Shown in pieces: positions 10,001 to 18,476 of a stretch of 64,000 bases of DNA. The stretch is from NCBI GenBank assembly GCA_000337115.1, contig AOIR01000063.1:141000-204999 (forward strand). The letters are read 5' to 3'. Source of the stretch: Natrinema thermotolerans DSM 11552. GTDB taxonomy: Archaea > Halobacteriota > Halobacteria > Halobacteriales > Natrialbaceae. Positions within the stretch are counted from its first letter, which is position 1. Every line of letters begins with the position of its first letter. Position numbers and translations under genes: made by a program. The notes under the pieces are model-generated. The model ran no database searches. It was not told the DNA's origin and saw only the letters and a list, made by a program, of their open reading frames with translations.

Positions 10001-10262
10001 GAAACGTAAGCGGGACTCTGGCGGCTTTCGGAGGACGACGGTCGAATCCGAGCGCGTCGAGGAACGCGATCCGCTGTTTCTGTGGAACACTGTTGAGGCG
10101 ATTTCGAACGTCGGATTCGAACGTCGAGAAGATCCTGAGTATCGTCCGTCCAGTATCGGAGGTATGCGGGTCCCAGTCGTTCGTGTAGACGTCTGCCCGT
10201 TCGACAAGTTCCTCGAACAGTTCCTCCTCTTCACTATCGGTGAGCGTCGGCGGTTCGGTCAT
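7077..10262 (-). CDS. CIS baseplate assembly protein (baseplate J type, large copy)
   Basis: A 1061-residue paralogue of the next gene. It opens with NDWDPHTSDTGRTILRIFST, the family start motif. The same module seen once in the smaller paralogue is present three times here: (1) LYVANEDALNLQPG to VVWEYYGEDD and SRWLRCRLTEG; (2) LYVACEEAFTKSGG to LSWEYWNGEGW and VWIRTRLVSGNYGQP; (3) IYLGFDGTLKDGP to MEWEYC and HWIRVRTTQDEFERP. These copies account for most of the extra 400 residues. The conserved C-terminal half holds GTITFGDGDRGAIPPSGQDN, GKAVTPSDYEQVALSAF and a C-terminal baseplate-J region. It likely builds the main baseplate wedge. It overlaps the gp25 gene upstream and the paralogue downstream by 4 bp each. 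Confidence 0.88.
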   Translation of the reverse strand: MTEPPTLTDSEEEELFEELVERADVYTNDWDPHTSDTGRTILRIFSTFESDVRNRLNSVPQKQRIAFLDALGFDRRPPKAARVPLTFHVPDDLDRNVVIPGGTQAVAGTGDSSQLFEIPRDKGFEATGASLTDVIAVDPSEDSIIDHSSVFEDETPAELFVGEDHQQHQLYVANEDALNLQPGSSLSISAHVDIETDVFADAVVWEYYGEDDDGNEGWHPLVSPRTGTDTAPSESGIEAVREQLRERGSSGGGVRSQSVSRTVTGDRTAYEATFEVPGTITERSVNGIESRWLRCRLTEGSRDLFSTSIRDLSIHVGSTDDVDRLEPDLLLSNDIPLSTDEGDIKPLGQLPQPPTSLYVACEEAFTKSGGSITLEFHTPEAATADQPDGSDGSDAIGNSTADPSRSGTDIGVIGGEPRLSWEYWNGEGWAQLDSVEDGTNTFHESGTVEFDVPDDIERTTVSGHENVWIRTRLVSGNYGQPSLNIPDTEGFDGVDTEPDPPVFGDVSIHYEHQGQSFETVFRHNNATFSGDLTGRTEAYAPFKDLPDDGQTIYLGFDGTLKDGPLTLFVSVEDVTYPQSFDPGMEWEYCTAPSDFSWTELDVRDRTGGFTERGIVTLTFPEETTAFELFGRRRHWIRVRTTQDEFERPEIAQRTRGVSTNVADKSTRTTTPPVLERLHPNTRWAYNKRTIEDEVLGSSEGSHDQTFRCAHAPLMTIDVWIDEISTLSANERQTLLEERPDDIERVFDDRGDLSEFWVRWSAVDDFLDSGPSDRHYVVNETLGTITFGDGDRGAIPPSGQDNIRATYTTDGGRDGNVDASTVSDLKSSISLVDDVSNPESADGGADIESMDALVSRAANQIRHRGKAVTPSDYEQVALSAFRELSTVKCETTSNGDETQVTVIIVPETERAKPVPSMALKHEVRDMLTECAPATVVEPDDMDIVVRGPGYAELSVQATVRAPNVKSVSLLKQTIRRELDEYLHPLTGKDRSGWSFGELPDSTSLVARLEDLDEVQEVVETTVYVEVNGERRALIGQSADDALPQDTLVCSGEHDLSITMNRG

Positions 10263-10657
10263 CCGTCACCCTCTGTGATGTGGAAAGGATAGACCATGTT
10301 TGCGAGTGCGTTCGTCGTCCGTACGCGATACTCGATGTTGATGAGTATCTTGTTCGGGTCGTCCTCGTCGGTGTAGGCTTCGACGTTCTCGAGGTCGATC
10401 CTCGGTTCCCACCGGACGAGCGCTTCTTCGACACTCGTCTCGATAACGTTCAATGTAGCGGGTGTTGCGGCCGAGTACACGTGTTCGTGGATATCGCATC
10501 CGAACTCGGGGCGCATGACCCGTTCACCCTTCGCCGTCCCGAGGATGATTTTGATGGCTTCCTTGATGTCCGTCTCAGTCTCGGACATCTCGATATCGCC
10601 ACGATTGTCGGGACGAACCGGATACGCCAGACCTTTGCCGAGGAAGTCTTCAGACAT
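10259..10657 (-). CDS. CIS baseplate wedge protein, gp25 family (Afp9-like)
   Basis: A 132-residue protein of the GPW/gp25 family. The N-terminal FLGKGLAYPVRPDNRGDIEM and the following IKEAIKIILGTAKGERVMRP, then EFGCDIHEHVY, carry the family signature, including the conserved E-G-C-D-like core and the acidic EPRIDLENVEAYTDEDD segment. In T4 gp25 links the wedge to the first sheath ring, and in Afp the same role is played by Afp9. Its presence shows that this cluster builds a contractile, sheath-bearing particle although no sheath gene lies in the window. It lies 6 bp after the PAAR gene and overlaps the next baseplate gene by 4 bp. Confidence 0.92.
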   Translation of the reverse strand: MSEDFLGKGLAYPVRPDNRGDIEMSETETDIKEAIKIILGTAKGERVMRPEFGCDIHEHVYSAATPATLNVIETSVEEALVRWEPRIDLENVEAYTDEDDPNKILINIEYRVRTTNALANMVYPFHITEGDG

Positions 10658-10663
10658 ATTCGG

Positions 10664-10957
10664 TCAACCAATGAGAACGGTTGTCTCTCCGCTGATGATG
10701 GTGTTCGGCGGGCCGCTCTCCATAACTTTGTCTCCCATCCTGACGGCCGGCATCCCGTTGATGAGTACGCTTGTACTACCCTTCGCGACGACGCCACCGA
10801 CGTGGGGGACAGGTCCGCTGACTAACGGACAGACGTGCATGTCGACGCCTGCACGCCACGCCGGTTTTCCACCGATGAGAACGTTCGGACTACCCGTGCC
10901 ACCACTGAGGGGTTTCCCATGTGCAGTCGAATCGCCGAGTCTGGCTGCTGGTTTCAT
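10664..10957 (-). CDS. CIS spike-tip PAAR protein (Afp10-like)
   Basis: A 97-residue PAAR-repeat protein. The repeats are visible as MKPAARLGDSTAHG, PNVLIGGKPAWRAG, STSVLINGMPAVRMGDKV and NTIISGETTVLIG, with the conserved His residues (H13, the His of DMHVC and the His of VPHVGG) that bind the metal in the cone. PAAR proteins cap the VgrG spike and pierce the target membrane. No C-terminal effector domain is fused, so this is a plain tip. It follows the spike gene by 9 bp in the same operon. Confidence 0.93.
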   Translation of the reverse strand: MKPAARLGDSTAHGKPLSGGTGSPNVLIGGKPAWRAGVDMHVCPLVSGPVPHVGGVVAKGSTSVLINGMPAVRMGDKVMESGPPNTIISGETTVLIG

Positions 10958-10966
10958 TGATAGTGG

Positions 10967-11710
10967 TTAATTGAGCTGAATGATCGCACCCTTGATCTGG
11001 AGTGGTCCGGTGGCGTTGACGCTCATGAGACCACTACTTTTGATATCGAACTTTGCTTTGCTCGAGAGTTTCATCTGCCCTTTACTCTTAACCGTCACTC
11101 CCTTATTACCCGAAATATCGACGCTCTTCTTGCCGTTTATCGATATATTCTTGGCCGATAACTCGATCTCCTTTTTTGCATCGACTTTCACCGTCCCTTT
11201 GCCGGAATCGATCGCGAGACTGTTGTCGCCTTTCTCGTCACGGACGACGATCGTCTCGGAATCACCGGAGTCGTCGATTACGATCTCGTTTCCTTCGCTC
11301 GTCTGGATCGTGATGCTTCCCTTGTCGGCGTCGTCGAACGCGACTTTGTGGTCACTCCGGGAGCGAATCTCGCGCGTGTCGTTCTTCCCGTCGCTGTTTT
11401 TCTGTGGTGGTTTCTGTTTCCCGTTCCAGAGCGATCCGACGACAAAGGGTTTGTGAATGTCGCCGTTCTGGAACGCGACGAGAACCTCGTCGTCGACTTC
11501 CGGGAGGAAGTAGGTCCCGTACTCTTTCCCCGCCATCTCGGTCGCGATCCGTGCCCAGTAGCTCTCGTCATCGGCGTCTCGCCACGGGAACCGCAACTTG
11601 ACACGGCCGAGATCCTTCGGGTCCTCGTTATTGGTGACGATACCGACGGCTACCCCGCGGATGCCACCCTCACCTGACTGCTCGGGACCGAACAACTCTC
11701 GACGACTCAT
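10967..11710 (-). CDS. CIS spike protein, VgrG C-terminal part (gp5-like)
   Basis: A 247-residue protein with an OB-fold at residues 15-100 (GVAVGIVTNNEDPKDLGRVK, WARIATEMAGKEYGTYFLPE, VLVAFQNGDIHKPFVVGSLW) as in VgrG/gp5 and phage baseplate assembly protein V. After that come regular short beta repeats (ITIQTSEGNEIVIDDSG, IELSAKNISINGKKSVDISG, VTVKSKGQMKLSSKAKFDIK) that would make the triple-stranded beta-helix needle. The start codon overlaps the stop of the hub gene by 4 bp (ATGA), so hub and spike, one polypeptide in many VgrGs, are two coupled genes here. Confidence 0.92.
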   Translation of the reverse strand: MSRRELFGPEQSGEGGIRGVAVGIVTNNEDPKDLGRVKLRFPWRDADDESYWARIATEMAGKEYGTYFLPEVDDEVLVAFQNGDIHKPFVVGSLWNGKQKPPQKNSDGKNDTREIRSRSDHKVAFDDADKGSITIQTSEGNEIVIDDSGDSETIVVRDEKGDNSLAIDSGKGTVKVDAKKEIELSAKNISINGKKSVDISGNKGVTVKSKGQMKLSSKAKFDIKSSGLMSVNATGPLQIKGAIIQLN

Positions 11711-12735
11711 CCAGCTACCTCCGTGGCTTCGAAGGTCGTTCGATAGCCGCTTGTCCCCATCCGATGGGTCGCGTTCGTGACGTGGTACTTCCCCGAGAAG
11801 CGTTTCCCGAGTTCTTCTAACTGTACAGTAACCCCTGCGCGAAGGGCAGGAATACCGTCAGTTTCGCCGTGTGCTTGAACGATTCCATCCGAGAACGTAC
11901 CGAGTTTCGTCTTTGCTATATGTTCGGCTTCGTCGCGTGACATGGCTGGGATTCTAAATACTTCCTTGTGTTTCGCGGTCTTACTGCCTGCAGTCGCTTT
12001 GATCTCCTCTTTCTTGTGGATATCCCACGATCGGACCTCCACCTGGTGGTTCCGTCGCTGTTCAGTGATTTCACCGAAGAAGTCGTGGAGGTCTTCACCG
12101 TACCACAGCTCTTTGACTGGCTCCGTATCGTTCGGTCGTGACGACCGTGGGATGAACTTTACAGTATCGCGTTCCGCGTAGAACTCGAACCCGTATGCAG
12201 ATGCGAGTTGTTCGACGAACTTGTAGTCGCTACGGTCGTCTTGGATGAGTTTGTCTCGTTTGATGTTTGCGCTCTTGACCTTGGTCGTCGAGAACGAGTA
12301 CGACGATAATACGTCTTCGACTGCGTCGCCGATCGTAGTCTTCTCCCACGAGTCCGAGTTCGTCCCCTGCATCATCTCCCAGAGCAGTCCGTACCCGGAG
12401 ACCTGAACCGACGGCCCTCTATCGGTCGTGAACTCGGTGTTGATCGAGTGAATCTTTCCGTTCAAGAGATCCGTCAGCTGCCCCTCGTCGCCATACCCCA
12501 TCGATATCTCGATATCGGTCCCAATACTGAATAGATCCCAATCGAGTCCGGCGAACTGGTCCCGCTCTTCATCAAAGGGGTAATTCAGTGTGAACGAGAA
12601 GCGATCGGCCCCATCGAAGGTCGTCTCGACGACGAGATCTGCTATCCGCCCCCCGGGTTCCTGGAACTTTTTGCTCCCGACCTGTACCTTGAACCGCGGC
12701 GAATAGGCGGGATGGTTGTTGATGCCGGATGCCAT
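11707..12735 (-). CDS. CIS hub protein, VgrG N-terminal part (gp27 / late control D-like)
   Basis: A 342-residue protein of the phage late control gene D / gp27 type. Features are the N-terminal beta domain (YSPRFKVQVGSKKF, ADLVVETTFDGADRFSFTL), the conserved VSGYGLLWEMMQGTNSDSWE, then DRSDYKFVEQLASAYGFEFY and a C-terminal KYHVTNATHRMGTSGYRTTF. It would form the trimeric hub between the inner tube and the spike encoded next. It lies 3 bp after the LysM gene and overlaps the spike gene by 4 bp. Family assignment is firm from motif order and neighbours. Confidence 0.88.
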   Translation of the reverse strand: MASGINNHPAYSPRFKVQVGSKKFQEPGGRIADLVVETTFDGADRFSFTLNYPFDEERDQFAGLDWDLFSIGTDIEISMGYGDEGQLTDLLNGKIHSINTEFTTDRGPSVQVSGYGLLWEMMQGTNSDSWEKTTIGDAVEDVLSSYSFSTTKVKSANIKRDKLIQDDRSDYKFVEQLASAYGFEFYAERDTVKFIPRSSRPNDTEPVKELWYGEDLHDFFGEITEQRRNHQVEVRSWDIHKKEEIKATAGSKTAKHKEVFRIPAMSRDEAEHIAKTKLGTFSDGIVQAHGETDGIPALRAGVTVQLEELGKRFSGKYHVTNATHRMGTSGYRTTFEATEVAG

Positions 12736-12738
12736 CGT

Positions 12739-13407
12739 TCACAGCGGAGGAAGTTCGAGCTTTCGACCCGTTTCAACGTCTCGTGGGTTGTCGAGGTTGT
12801 TGTGTTCGGCGATCGTTCGCCAGTGTGCTGGATCGCTGTACTCTTCGGATGCGATGAGCCAGAGGGTGTCACCTTCACTCACCGTCCAGACTTTGGTCTT
12901 GTCGGTGGACTCGGGAGAAACCTCTGATTTGTGGTAGTCCGCAGTTTTGAACTCCTTGAATACGATGGAAACACGGGCACGGACTGGAACTCCACTTGGA
13001 AGGAACTTAGTAAACTGCTTGTTCGCGCTGTGGACGAGTGCCGTGAAGTCGATACCTTTCCCCCAGACGAACCGACAGACCGGTGGAGCGTGGAGTTCAC
13101 CGTCGACTGCGAGAAGTAGGTCGATGTACTTTGTGTACTGCTCCCTAACGTCGACTTCGTCCACCGAACTGGAACCTTCGACCTTATCAGTCGTATCGAA
13201 GAACAGTTCCATCGATAGCCTTTCCGCGTTTCCGTCGACGAACTGCTGGACGGATGCGCCCGAACCAGTAGCCTTCAGCTCCCCATAGTTGACGCTCTTT
13301 TCGAGCGTGTACGAGTTCGGATTGAACTTACAGTCGATAGTCGTGTTCTCGTGATTCCCGTTGAGGATGATGATCTGTGCCTTTTCGAGTTTGCCTGAGG
13401 TACCCAC
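12739..13407 (-). CDS. CIS baseplate protein with C-terminal LysM (Afp7-like)
   Basis: A 222-residue protein. The N-terminal part (QIIILNGNHENTTIDCKFNP, then SYTLEKSVNYGE and RLSMELFFDTT) matches the gp53/Afp7-type CIS protein. The C-terminus is a LysM module: WTVSEGDTLWLIASEEYSDP, then AHWRTIAEHNNLDNPRDVETGRKL-type residues up to LELPPL. In known CIS this protein fastens the hub to the baseplate; the LysM sits at the hub rather than necessarily binding peptidoglycan, which haloarchaea lack. It lies directly after the 1654-residue gene (adjacent stop and start) and 3 bp before the hub gene. Confidence 0.9.
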   Translation of the reverse strand: MGTSGKLEKAQIIILNGNHENTTIDCKFNPNSYTLEKSVNYGELKATGSGASVQQFVDGNAERLSMELFFDTTDKVEGSSSVDEVDVREQYTKYIDLLLAVDGELHAPPVCRFVWGKGIDFTALVHSANKQFTKFLPSGVPVRARVSIVFKEFKTADYHKSEVSPESTDKTKVWTVSEGDTLWLIASEEYSDPAHWRTIAEHNNLDNPRDVETGRKLELPPL

Positions 13408-16400
13408 CTAGAATCCCCTCCGCTTACGTTCCATGCGACGTTTTCGTTCGAGCTTTCGATACAGAACGTCAACCAACCGGTCGACATCGGCGTTCAGTTG
13501 TAGCGACCGGTCGCTCAACTCAACGTCAAGATCGTCAACGCGCTCGCTCGCACGCTGTGAACTTCTCTCTTCAGCACCACTTCTGTGATCTCCTGTAGCT
13601 GATATCGCTGACCGCATGTCGTCGTTCGGTGTCGGACCGGAATCGAACAGCGAACCTCCGATACTGTCGCGATTCTGATTTTTAGTGCGGCCCCCCCGAA
13701 TACTCTGATTACTGGCACCGAGTTGTTGCGGATTCGTGTCCGAGTTTGATCTCGGCTGATCGGGGAGAGCGGTTTCTCCCGTGTGTGCGTGTTGCTGTTG
13801 ACTCGACCCGGACCGACTGTGGAGGCGGCTTCCTTCGGAACCAGAACTACCAGTGTCGCTCTGACTCCGGTTCTCGGCAGACCGATCCGTAGGGCCCTGC
13901 CGATACACGAATGTCGTCTCAGTGTGTGACTTCGGCATGTTCATCCGTTCAGTTCGACTACTCGTTCCGCTCGATCCCTCATCTGTAGTATTGTATTTAA
14001 TCTTATCATTTTTATATTTAAACCTTTCGCTAAATGACGTTTTGGCCCTCGGTGCTATACCCTCCGTTGTCGCAGTTGAGATGCTACCCGTATCCGAGAC
14101 GGTGGTACGTGACCGTGGAGTCTCACCCGCGTCGATCGCCGTTCGACTCGGGTCAGAAATACCCTCGTCACTCGTTCCCTCAACTGCTGCCTGAATTCTC
14201 ACGTTCCGTGCAAACACGCGTTCAATGGGCGAAACGCTTGGCGGAGGACTCATTGTCTCGCCTTCGTCGTCCGTTATTGATGACTGTGGCTGACTAGAGT
14301 ACACTACTGGGACGTTGGATGTGGGCTGGCGAGAGGGTATGAGACTATCAGTGGACTGTGACGCCTCTGCATGCCGCAAGGTAGTCCGGTTGGTGGAGGA
14401 CGTGTCTCCCACGAGACCGACCGACGAATCCTTCCGGTTATCAGGCGTTGCTGGAACCTCTTCCGAGTCTCTGTCAGTCTCGAACGAGAGTCGCTCGGAC
14501 GCTGTGAGGGACTCGTCTCGTGACTGCGACCGACTATCCAGCCCGAGTCGGTTCCCTCGACGAACCTGTCTGTGGACGTCAGTCGCATTACCCAAGATTT
14601 GGCTCTCTCCACGTCTCCGAGTACGGCCTACCTTCGACCTCGTCCGTTCTTGACGTGACGCGCTCAGGTCGCTGTGTTCATCAAGCCGACCTACGTTCGG
14701 ATCCGTATTCGGACCGCCGTTCCGGGCAGCACGGCTCTCGTCGAGCGACCCGTTCGAGTCGGAGACACCAGACTCCCCGTTTTCATCGGTCCGTATACGG
14801 TCGTTCGTGCTGATCGCCGATGACTGATGGCGTCGCACGAGAGGCCGCCCGAACGTAGCACTCTCGACGATGCGACGATACGTTCCGAGTCGGCTCCCCG
14901 ACGAGGAGCTTGCTATGCGACTACCGATATCCCGTCGCTGTTCGTCCCGGGGAACCGACGCCACCGACAGGATGTCGTTTGCGGGATTTTTGATCTCTCT
15001 CGCGGGTTTTCTTGTGTGATCTTCTGATGTCGCTTCGGCCGAGGCGGAGTTCGCAGCGGTCTTCCCGGACTGTCGTTCTGGTGACCGGGGCCGCTGGGCG
15101 GTTGAACTCAGAGTTCGTTCGATACGGCGCCGCTCCGTCCGTGGAACTCCGGTAACTGGTGCGTTCGGTGTCCGAACCCCTTCGACAGACTGCGCACCTG
15201 TTCGTCGCTGGTCGGTGTCCTCCGCGGGGGTATCGCGTTGTGAGAGGACGTGCTGGACGGGTGAATTGATTCCGGAGTCCGCATCCACGTCGGGAACTCC
15301 CGGCACAGTGTCGGCCGACTCGCCACTCGCCGAATGAGGAGAACGGTCCGGTGCGTCCTCGAGTATCGTCCGTGTAGGCGACGATGCCGACTGGGGAATC
15401 CGCGATTCGTTCGGTGTTCTGATCGAACCGCGGCTTCGGCTGGCTTCCAGCCTACTGTTGTGTGCCTGATCCCGGCTGCGGGGCAGTCGTTGCTGCTGGT
15501 TCAATCGCCCCACCACCGTGCTACTGACAAACGACGACGTATCGCTTTCCGCATTGGACTCTTTGGGTGTGGTGGCCGAATGTAGTTGACCGGTCGTCCC
15601 AGTTGCCTGCAGTTCCGAACGATCAACATAGTCGAGTACAGTAGCATCGATCGGCTGGTGTTGTCTCGCCAACCGAGTCCTTGCGAGTCGAGCCCGGTCG
15701 AACGACTGAAGCCTAGTTCTAGAGCGCGATTCGGTGTGTTTCGCCCCGGCGGATGTCACGGAGTTCTCATACCGTTGCAACGAGACCGACGAAGGGTTGA
15801 ATCGAGACGGAGACTCATCATTCCTTCTGCTGGCTGTCGCGTGTGAAGCGATTTGCCGGTTTACTACTCGCTGGTCTGGATCCGTGACAGTCGACGCTCG
15901 AGTACTCGATTCGCCGCCAAGTGTTTCCAAAGGTGGTGGATCTGTGTCGGATGTCGATCCCTCCACTGTCGACCAATTCCCAGTACTGGTCGGAGTGGCT
16001 CTAGTTGGACCGCTGTCGGTCCCCGTGTCGGTCTGGCCCGTAGTAGAGTAGTCACCAGTTTGTTCGCTCTCCTGGGTCTCTGCTGTTCGGACCCGCATTG
16101 GCGGAAGTCCAGCACCCTGATTTGCTTTCGTTTTCGTCCCACGAACCGGACTGCTGTCCGTATGTAGCCCAGCGGGAGTACGACCTGTCTCGATGGGTTC
16201 GACACCGGTTTCAGTACTTCTGCCCGTTTCTGCACTCGTTCTGTGCCATTGAGGCGGTTCCTCTGCCGTCTCTGGACGAACCGAGGGAGACAGTTCCGTG
16301 CCTCCATGACGAGTTGACGAGGCGGATCGGAACACCGTCTCATCCACGGTCTGCGTGTCTCGGTGATTCGGACGGGAGGCCTCATTCGTCGACTGAGTCC

Positions 16401-18372
16401 CCAATCGATGCACTGTCAGGTACTCTAGCGTTGCAGTCGAAGTTCCCGCGTCCCCAATCAGCGAGCGACGCTCATTTGTCGTCTGTGGACGTTTCTCTCG
16501 CGCCCGCTCCGAGCGTTGCCCTTCGACAGTCCCTGACGAAGGGGTCGACTCGATATCGTCCGTAGTCGATGGAACTGGCTGAAGAGCGCCTCCAAGCTCT
16601 CTCCCTACGGTGTCTGACGCGTCTTTCGTCCGAGTATCGAATCGATTTTCGACTGGATACGTCGATTCAGTCTCGGTGCCCGGTGACTGTGGCGTGGCGG
16701 CGTGTGTCCGTGTCATGACCGTTCGTCTCGGTGCCCTCTCAAGCGTGCTAATAGACCGTTTAGAGTGCTGTTGAGACGACCGAACAACCGTCCGACTTGG
16801 ACGTTCGTCTGTGCCTGACCGGGTCATCGAGTCCGAACTCGGCTCGTCAGTACTGACTGTCCGTGTGGTCGGAACCGGCGATCCGGAGCCGGTGTTGACG
16901 CCAGTTCGTTCAGTACCCGTCATTTGCTGTTGGCTCTGAACGTCAGGCACCGTCGAACTCGATACGTCTAGCAACGACTGGAACGGAGTACTATCTGACT
17001 CATCGGTATCGGTTCGTGTGGAGAGTGATCGAGTTGATCGGTCAGTGCCACTACCACCCAGGGTTCGTCCAGTAGTATCGCGCCGAAGATGGGTGCTTTC
17101 CTGTTCTGCTTCGGGTCGAACCTGACGTCTGACCGTGTCGGTGGCTCCTTCTGTATCGGGTCCTGGAATGCTCGATGCCGTCACGCGAACTGACGAATCG
17201 CTCCGCCGTCGTTCCTGTAGTGGTGAGGGATGAGAGCGAGATTCGACAGTCTGTGGTGCATCCCTCGTATCCGATGTACGAACGGAGGGTGCTGTCCGAC
17301 GACTCGAAGTGACGGCCGACTGCAACTGTGACCGAGAATCAGCCCGCTCCTCGCCCGGAGCGCGTCCGCTGACCGACCCGAAAATCGGACTATCAGCATC
17401 ACCAATGGTCTGGGTTGGTGTTTGAGACGTAGATTGTCGGGTTTGGAGACGCGCGCTGTTACCGGAGTTCGCTGTTCCTGTCTGCTTATCCGCAGTTCCT
17501 CGAGTTTCTTCCACGGGACGACCCGATTTGTACACCGTCTCTCCGCTGTCACTGTCGAGGAGAACAGTTCGTGTATTAGTAGCTCGTTTCGTGATCCGTT
17601 CGTGTTGCTGGCGAGTCGCTTGAATCATCGCGTTGGTTCGCTCCACTGCCCCGTTCCGATTGTCGTACCCACCGGGGGAATCGGTCCGCCGAGCAGATTT
17701 CACATCAGCCGACGGAGCGACGCGAGTGCTGTCTCCGTCTGTGCCCGCCAGTGAATCAGTGTTCTCGCTGAGACTCTTTCGTGAATGCAGGTCCGGACCT
17801 ACGTCCTCCTGTATGGTCGTTCGTCGTCCGTCGTACACGTACGAATCTGTACCCGATGTCCATTCCGCCTCGGAACCGGAGGTCCCGACCGGAGACGTCT
17901 GTAGTGGATCACCGATAGGAGGTGTGCCGACGCCCGGCATCTCTAATTCTTGACTCTCAAAGTTGGACTGTGGACGTGTTTCCTCGAGCGAGGGATACGT
18001 GGCGTCTGGGGAGTCCTCATCTAATCCAGTGTCGGTTGGTGCCCGTTCTCTGACGGCTGTCTGTCGAGTACGAAAAACGAGAGGAACTGCACCTCGCTTG
18101 TGCATGATCTGCTGTACAAACGTCCCGCTGAGCCGTGCTGTATCGAGTGTCGCGATCGTGTTGATGCGCTGCTCAATGTTACCCACTGTTTTGAGTGGTG
18201 TGATGGGCGGGTCCGTCATCCCGTCCGTGTCAGTGTGGGATAGCATACCGATGTCTCGACAGGACGGGTCGAGTGTAGGTTGTGAACTATCTCTGTTCAT
18301 GTTCTTCTCGGTGGCTGTGGTCCGGCTTGTGGTCGTCTCGTCCCCATCGACACGCGGTGTTTCTATCACCAA
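13408..18372 (-). CDS. Giant disordered CIS-operon protein
   Basis: A 1654-residue reading frame with no stop, mainly Ser, Thr, Arg, Asp, Glu, Gln, Gly and Pro, with few hydrophobics and very little Lys. Only two stretches look foldable: residues about 60-110 (VGNIEQRINTIATLDTARLS, then FVQQIMHKRGAVPLVFRTRQ) and the C-terminal helix, residues about 1615-1654 (LNADVDRLVDVLYRKLERKR). A short amphipathic C-terminal segment of that kind (D-L-VY--LER-L--E--R) is, as I recall, common in the gene just upstream of the LysM gene in other CIS clusters, which supports a hub or baseplate contact. The rest has no family I know. A second ATG at 18300 is possible. It could be a tape-measure-like or tethering protein, or a secreted disordered cargo; unresolved. 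Confidence 0.7.
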   Translation of the reverse strand: MVIETPRVDGDETTTSRTTATEKNMNRDSSQPTLDPSCRDIGMLSHTDTDGMTDPPITPLKTVGNIEQRINTIATLDTARLSGTFVQQIMHKRGAVPLVFRTRQTAVRERAPTDTGLDEDSPDATYPSLEETRPQSNFESQELEMPGVGTPPIGDPLQTSPVGTSGSEAEWTSGTDSYVYDGRRTTIQEDVGPDLHSRKSLSENTDSLAGTDGDSTRVAPSADVKSARRTDSPGGYDNRNGAVERTNAMIQATRQQHERITKRATNTRTVLLDSDSGETVYKSGRPVEETRGTADKQTGTANSGNSARLQTRQSTSQTPTQTIGDADSPIFGSVSGRAPGEERADSRSQLQSAVTSSRRTAPSVRTSDTRDAPQTVESRSHPSPLQERRRSDSSVRVTASSIPGPDTEGATDTVRRQVRPEAEQESTHLRRDTTGRTLGGSGTDRSTRSLSTRTDTDESDSTPFQSLLDVSSSTVPDVQSQQQMTGTERTGVNTGSGSPVPTTRTVSTDEPSSDSMTRSGTDERPSRTVVRSSQQHSKRSISTLERAPRRTVMTRTHAATPQSPGTETESTYPVENRFDTRTKDASDTVGRELGGALQPVPSTTDDIESTPSSGTVEGQRSERAREKRPQTTNERRSLIGDAGTSTATLEYLTVHRLGTQSTNEASRPNHRDTQTVDETVFRSASSTRHGGTELSPSVRPETAEEPPQWHRTSAETGRSTETGVEPIETGRTPAGLHTDSSPVRGTKTKANQGAGLPPMRVRTAETQESEQTGDYSTTGQTDTGTDSGPTRATPTSTGNWSTVEGSTSDTDPPPLETLGGESSTRASTVTDPDQRVVNRQIASHATASRRNDESPSRFNPSSVSLQRYENSVTSAGAKHTESRSRTRLQSFDRARLARTRLARQHQPIDATVLDYVDRSELQATGTTGQLHSATTPKESNAESDTSSFVSSTVVGRLNQQQRLPRSRDQAHNSRLEASRSRGSIRTPNESRIPQSASSPTRTILEDAPDRSPHSASGESADTVPGVPDVDADSGINSPVQHVLSQRDTPAEDTDQRRTGAQSVEGVRTPNAPVTGVPRTERRRIERTLSSTAQRPRSPERQSGKTAANSASAEATSEDHTRKPAREIKNPANDILSVASVPRDEQRRDIGSRIASSSSGSRLGTYRRIVESATFGRPLVRRHQSSAISTNDRIRTDENGESGVSDSNGSLDESRAARNGGPNTDPNVGRLDEHSDLSASRQERTRSKVGRTRRRGESQILGNATDVHRQVRRGNRLGLDSRSQSRDESLTASERLSFETDRDSEEVPATPDNRKDSSVGLVGDTSSTNRTTLRHAEASQSTDSLIPSRQPTSNVPVVYSSQPQSSITDDEGETMSPPPSVSPIERVFARNVRIQAAVEGTSDEGISDPSRTAIDAGETPRSRTTVSDTGSISTATTEGIAPRAKTSFSERFKYKNDKIKYNTTDEGSSGTSSRTERMNMPKSHTETTFVYRQGPTDRSAENRSQSDTGSSGSEGSRLHSRSGSSQQQHAHTGETALPDQPRSNSDTNPQQLGASNQSIRGGRTKNQNRDSIGGSLFDSGPTPNDDMRSAISATGDHRSGAEERSSQRASERVDDLDVELSDRSLQLNADVDRLVDVLYRKLERKRRMERKRRGF

Positions 18373-18476
18373 TCACGAGATATTACCTTACATATCTATT
18401 GGTTTGTGAACTATCCAGCGAAGTGACCGACGATATGGAGAGATTTGTCCCGCATATCTGAGGACATCGTTCCGGC

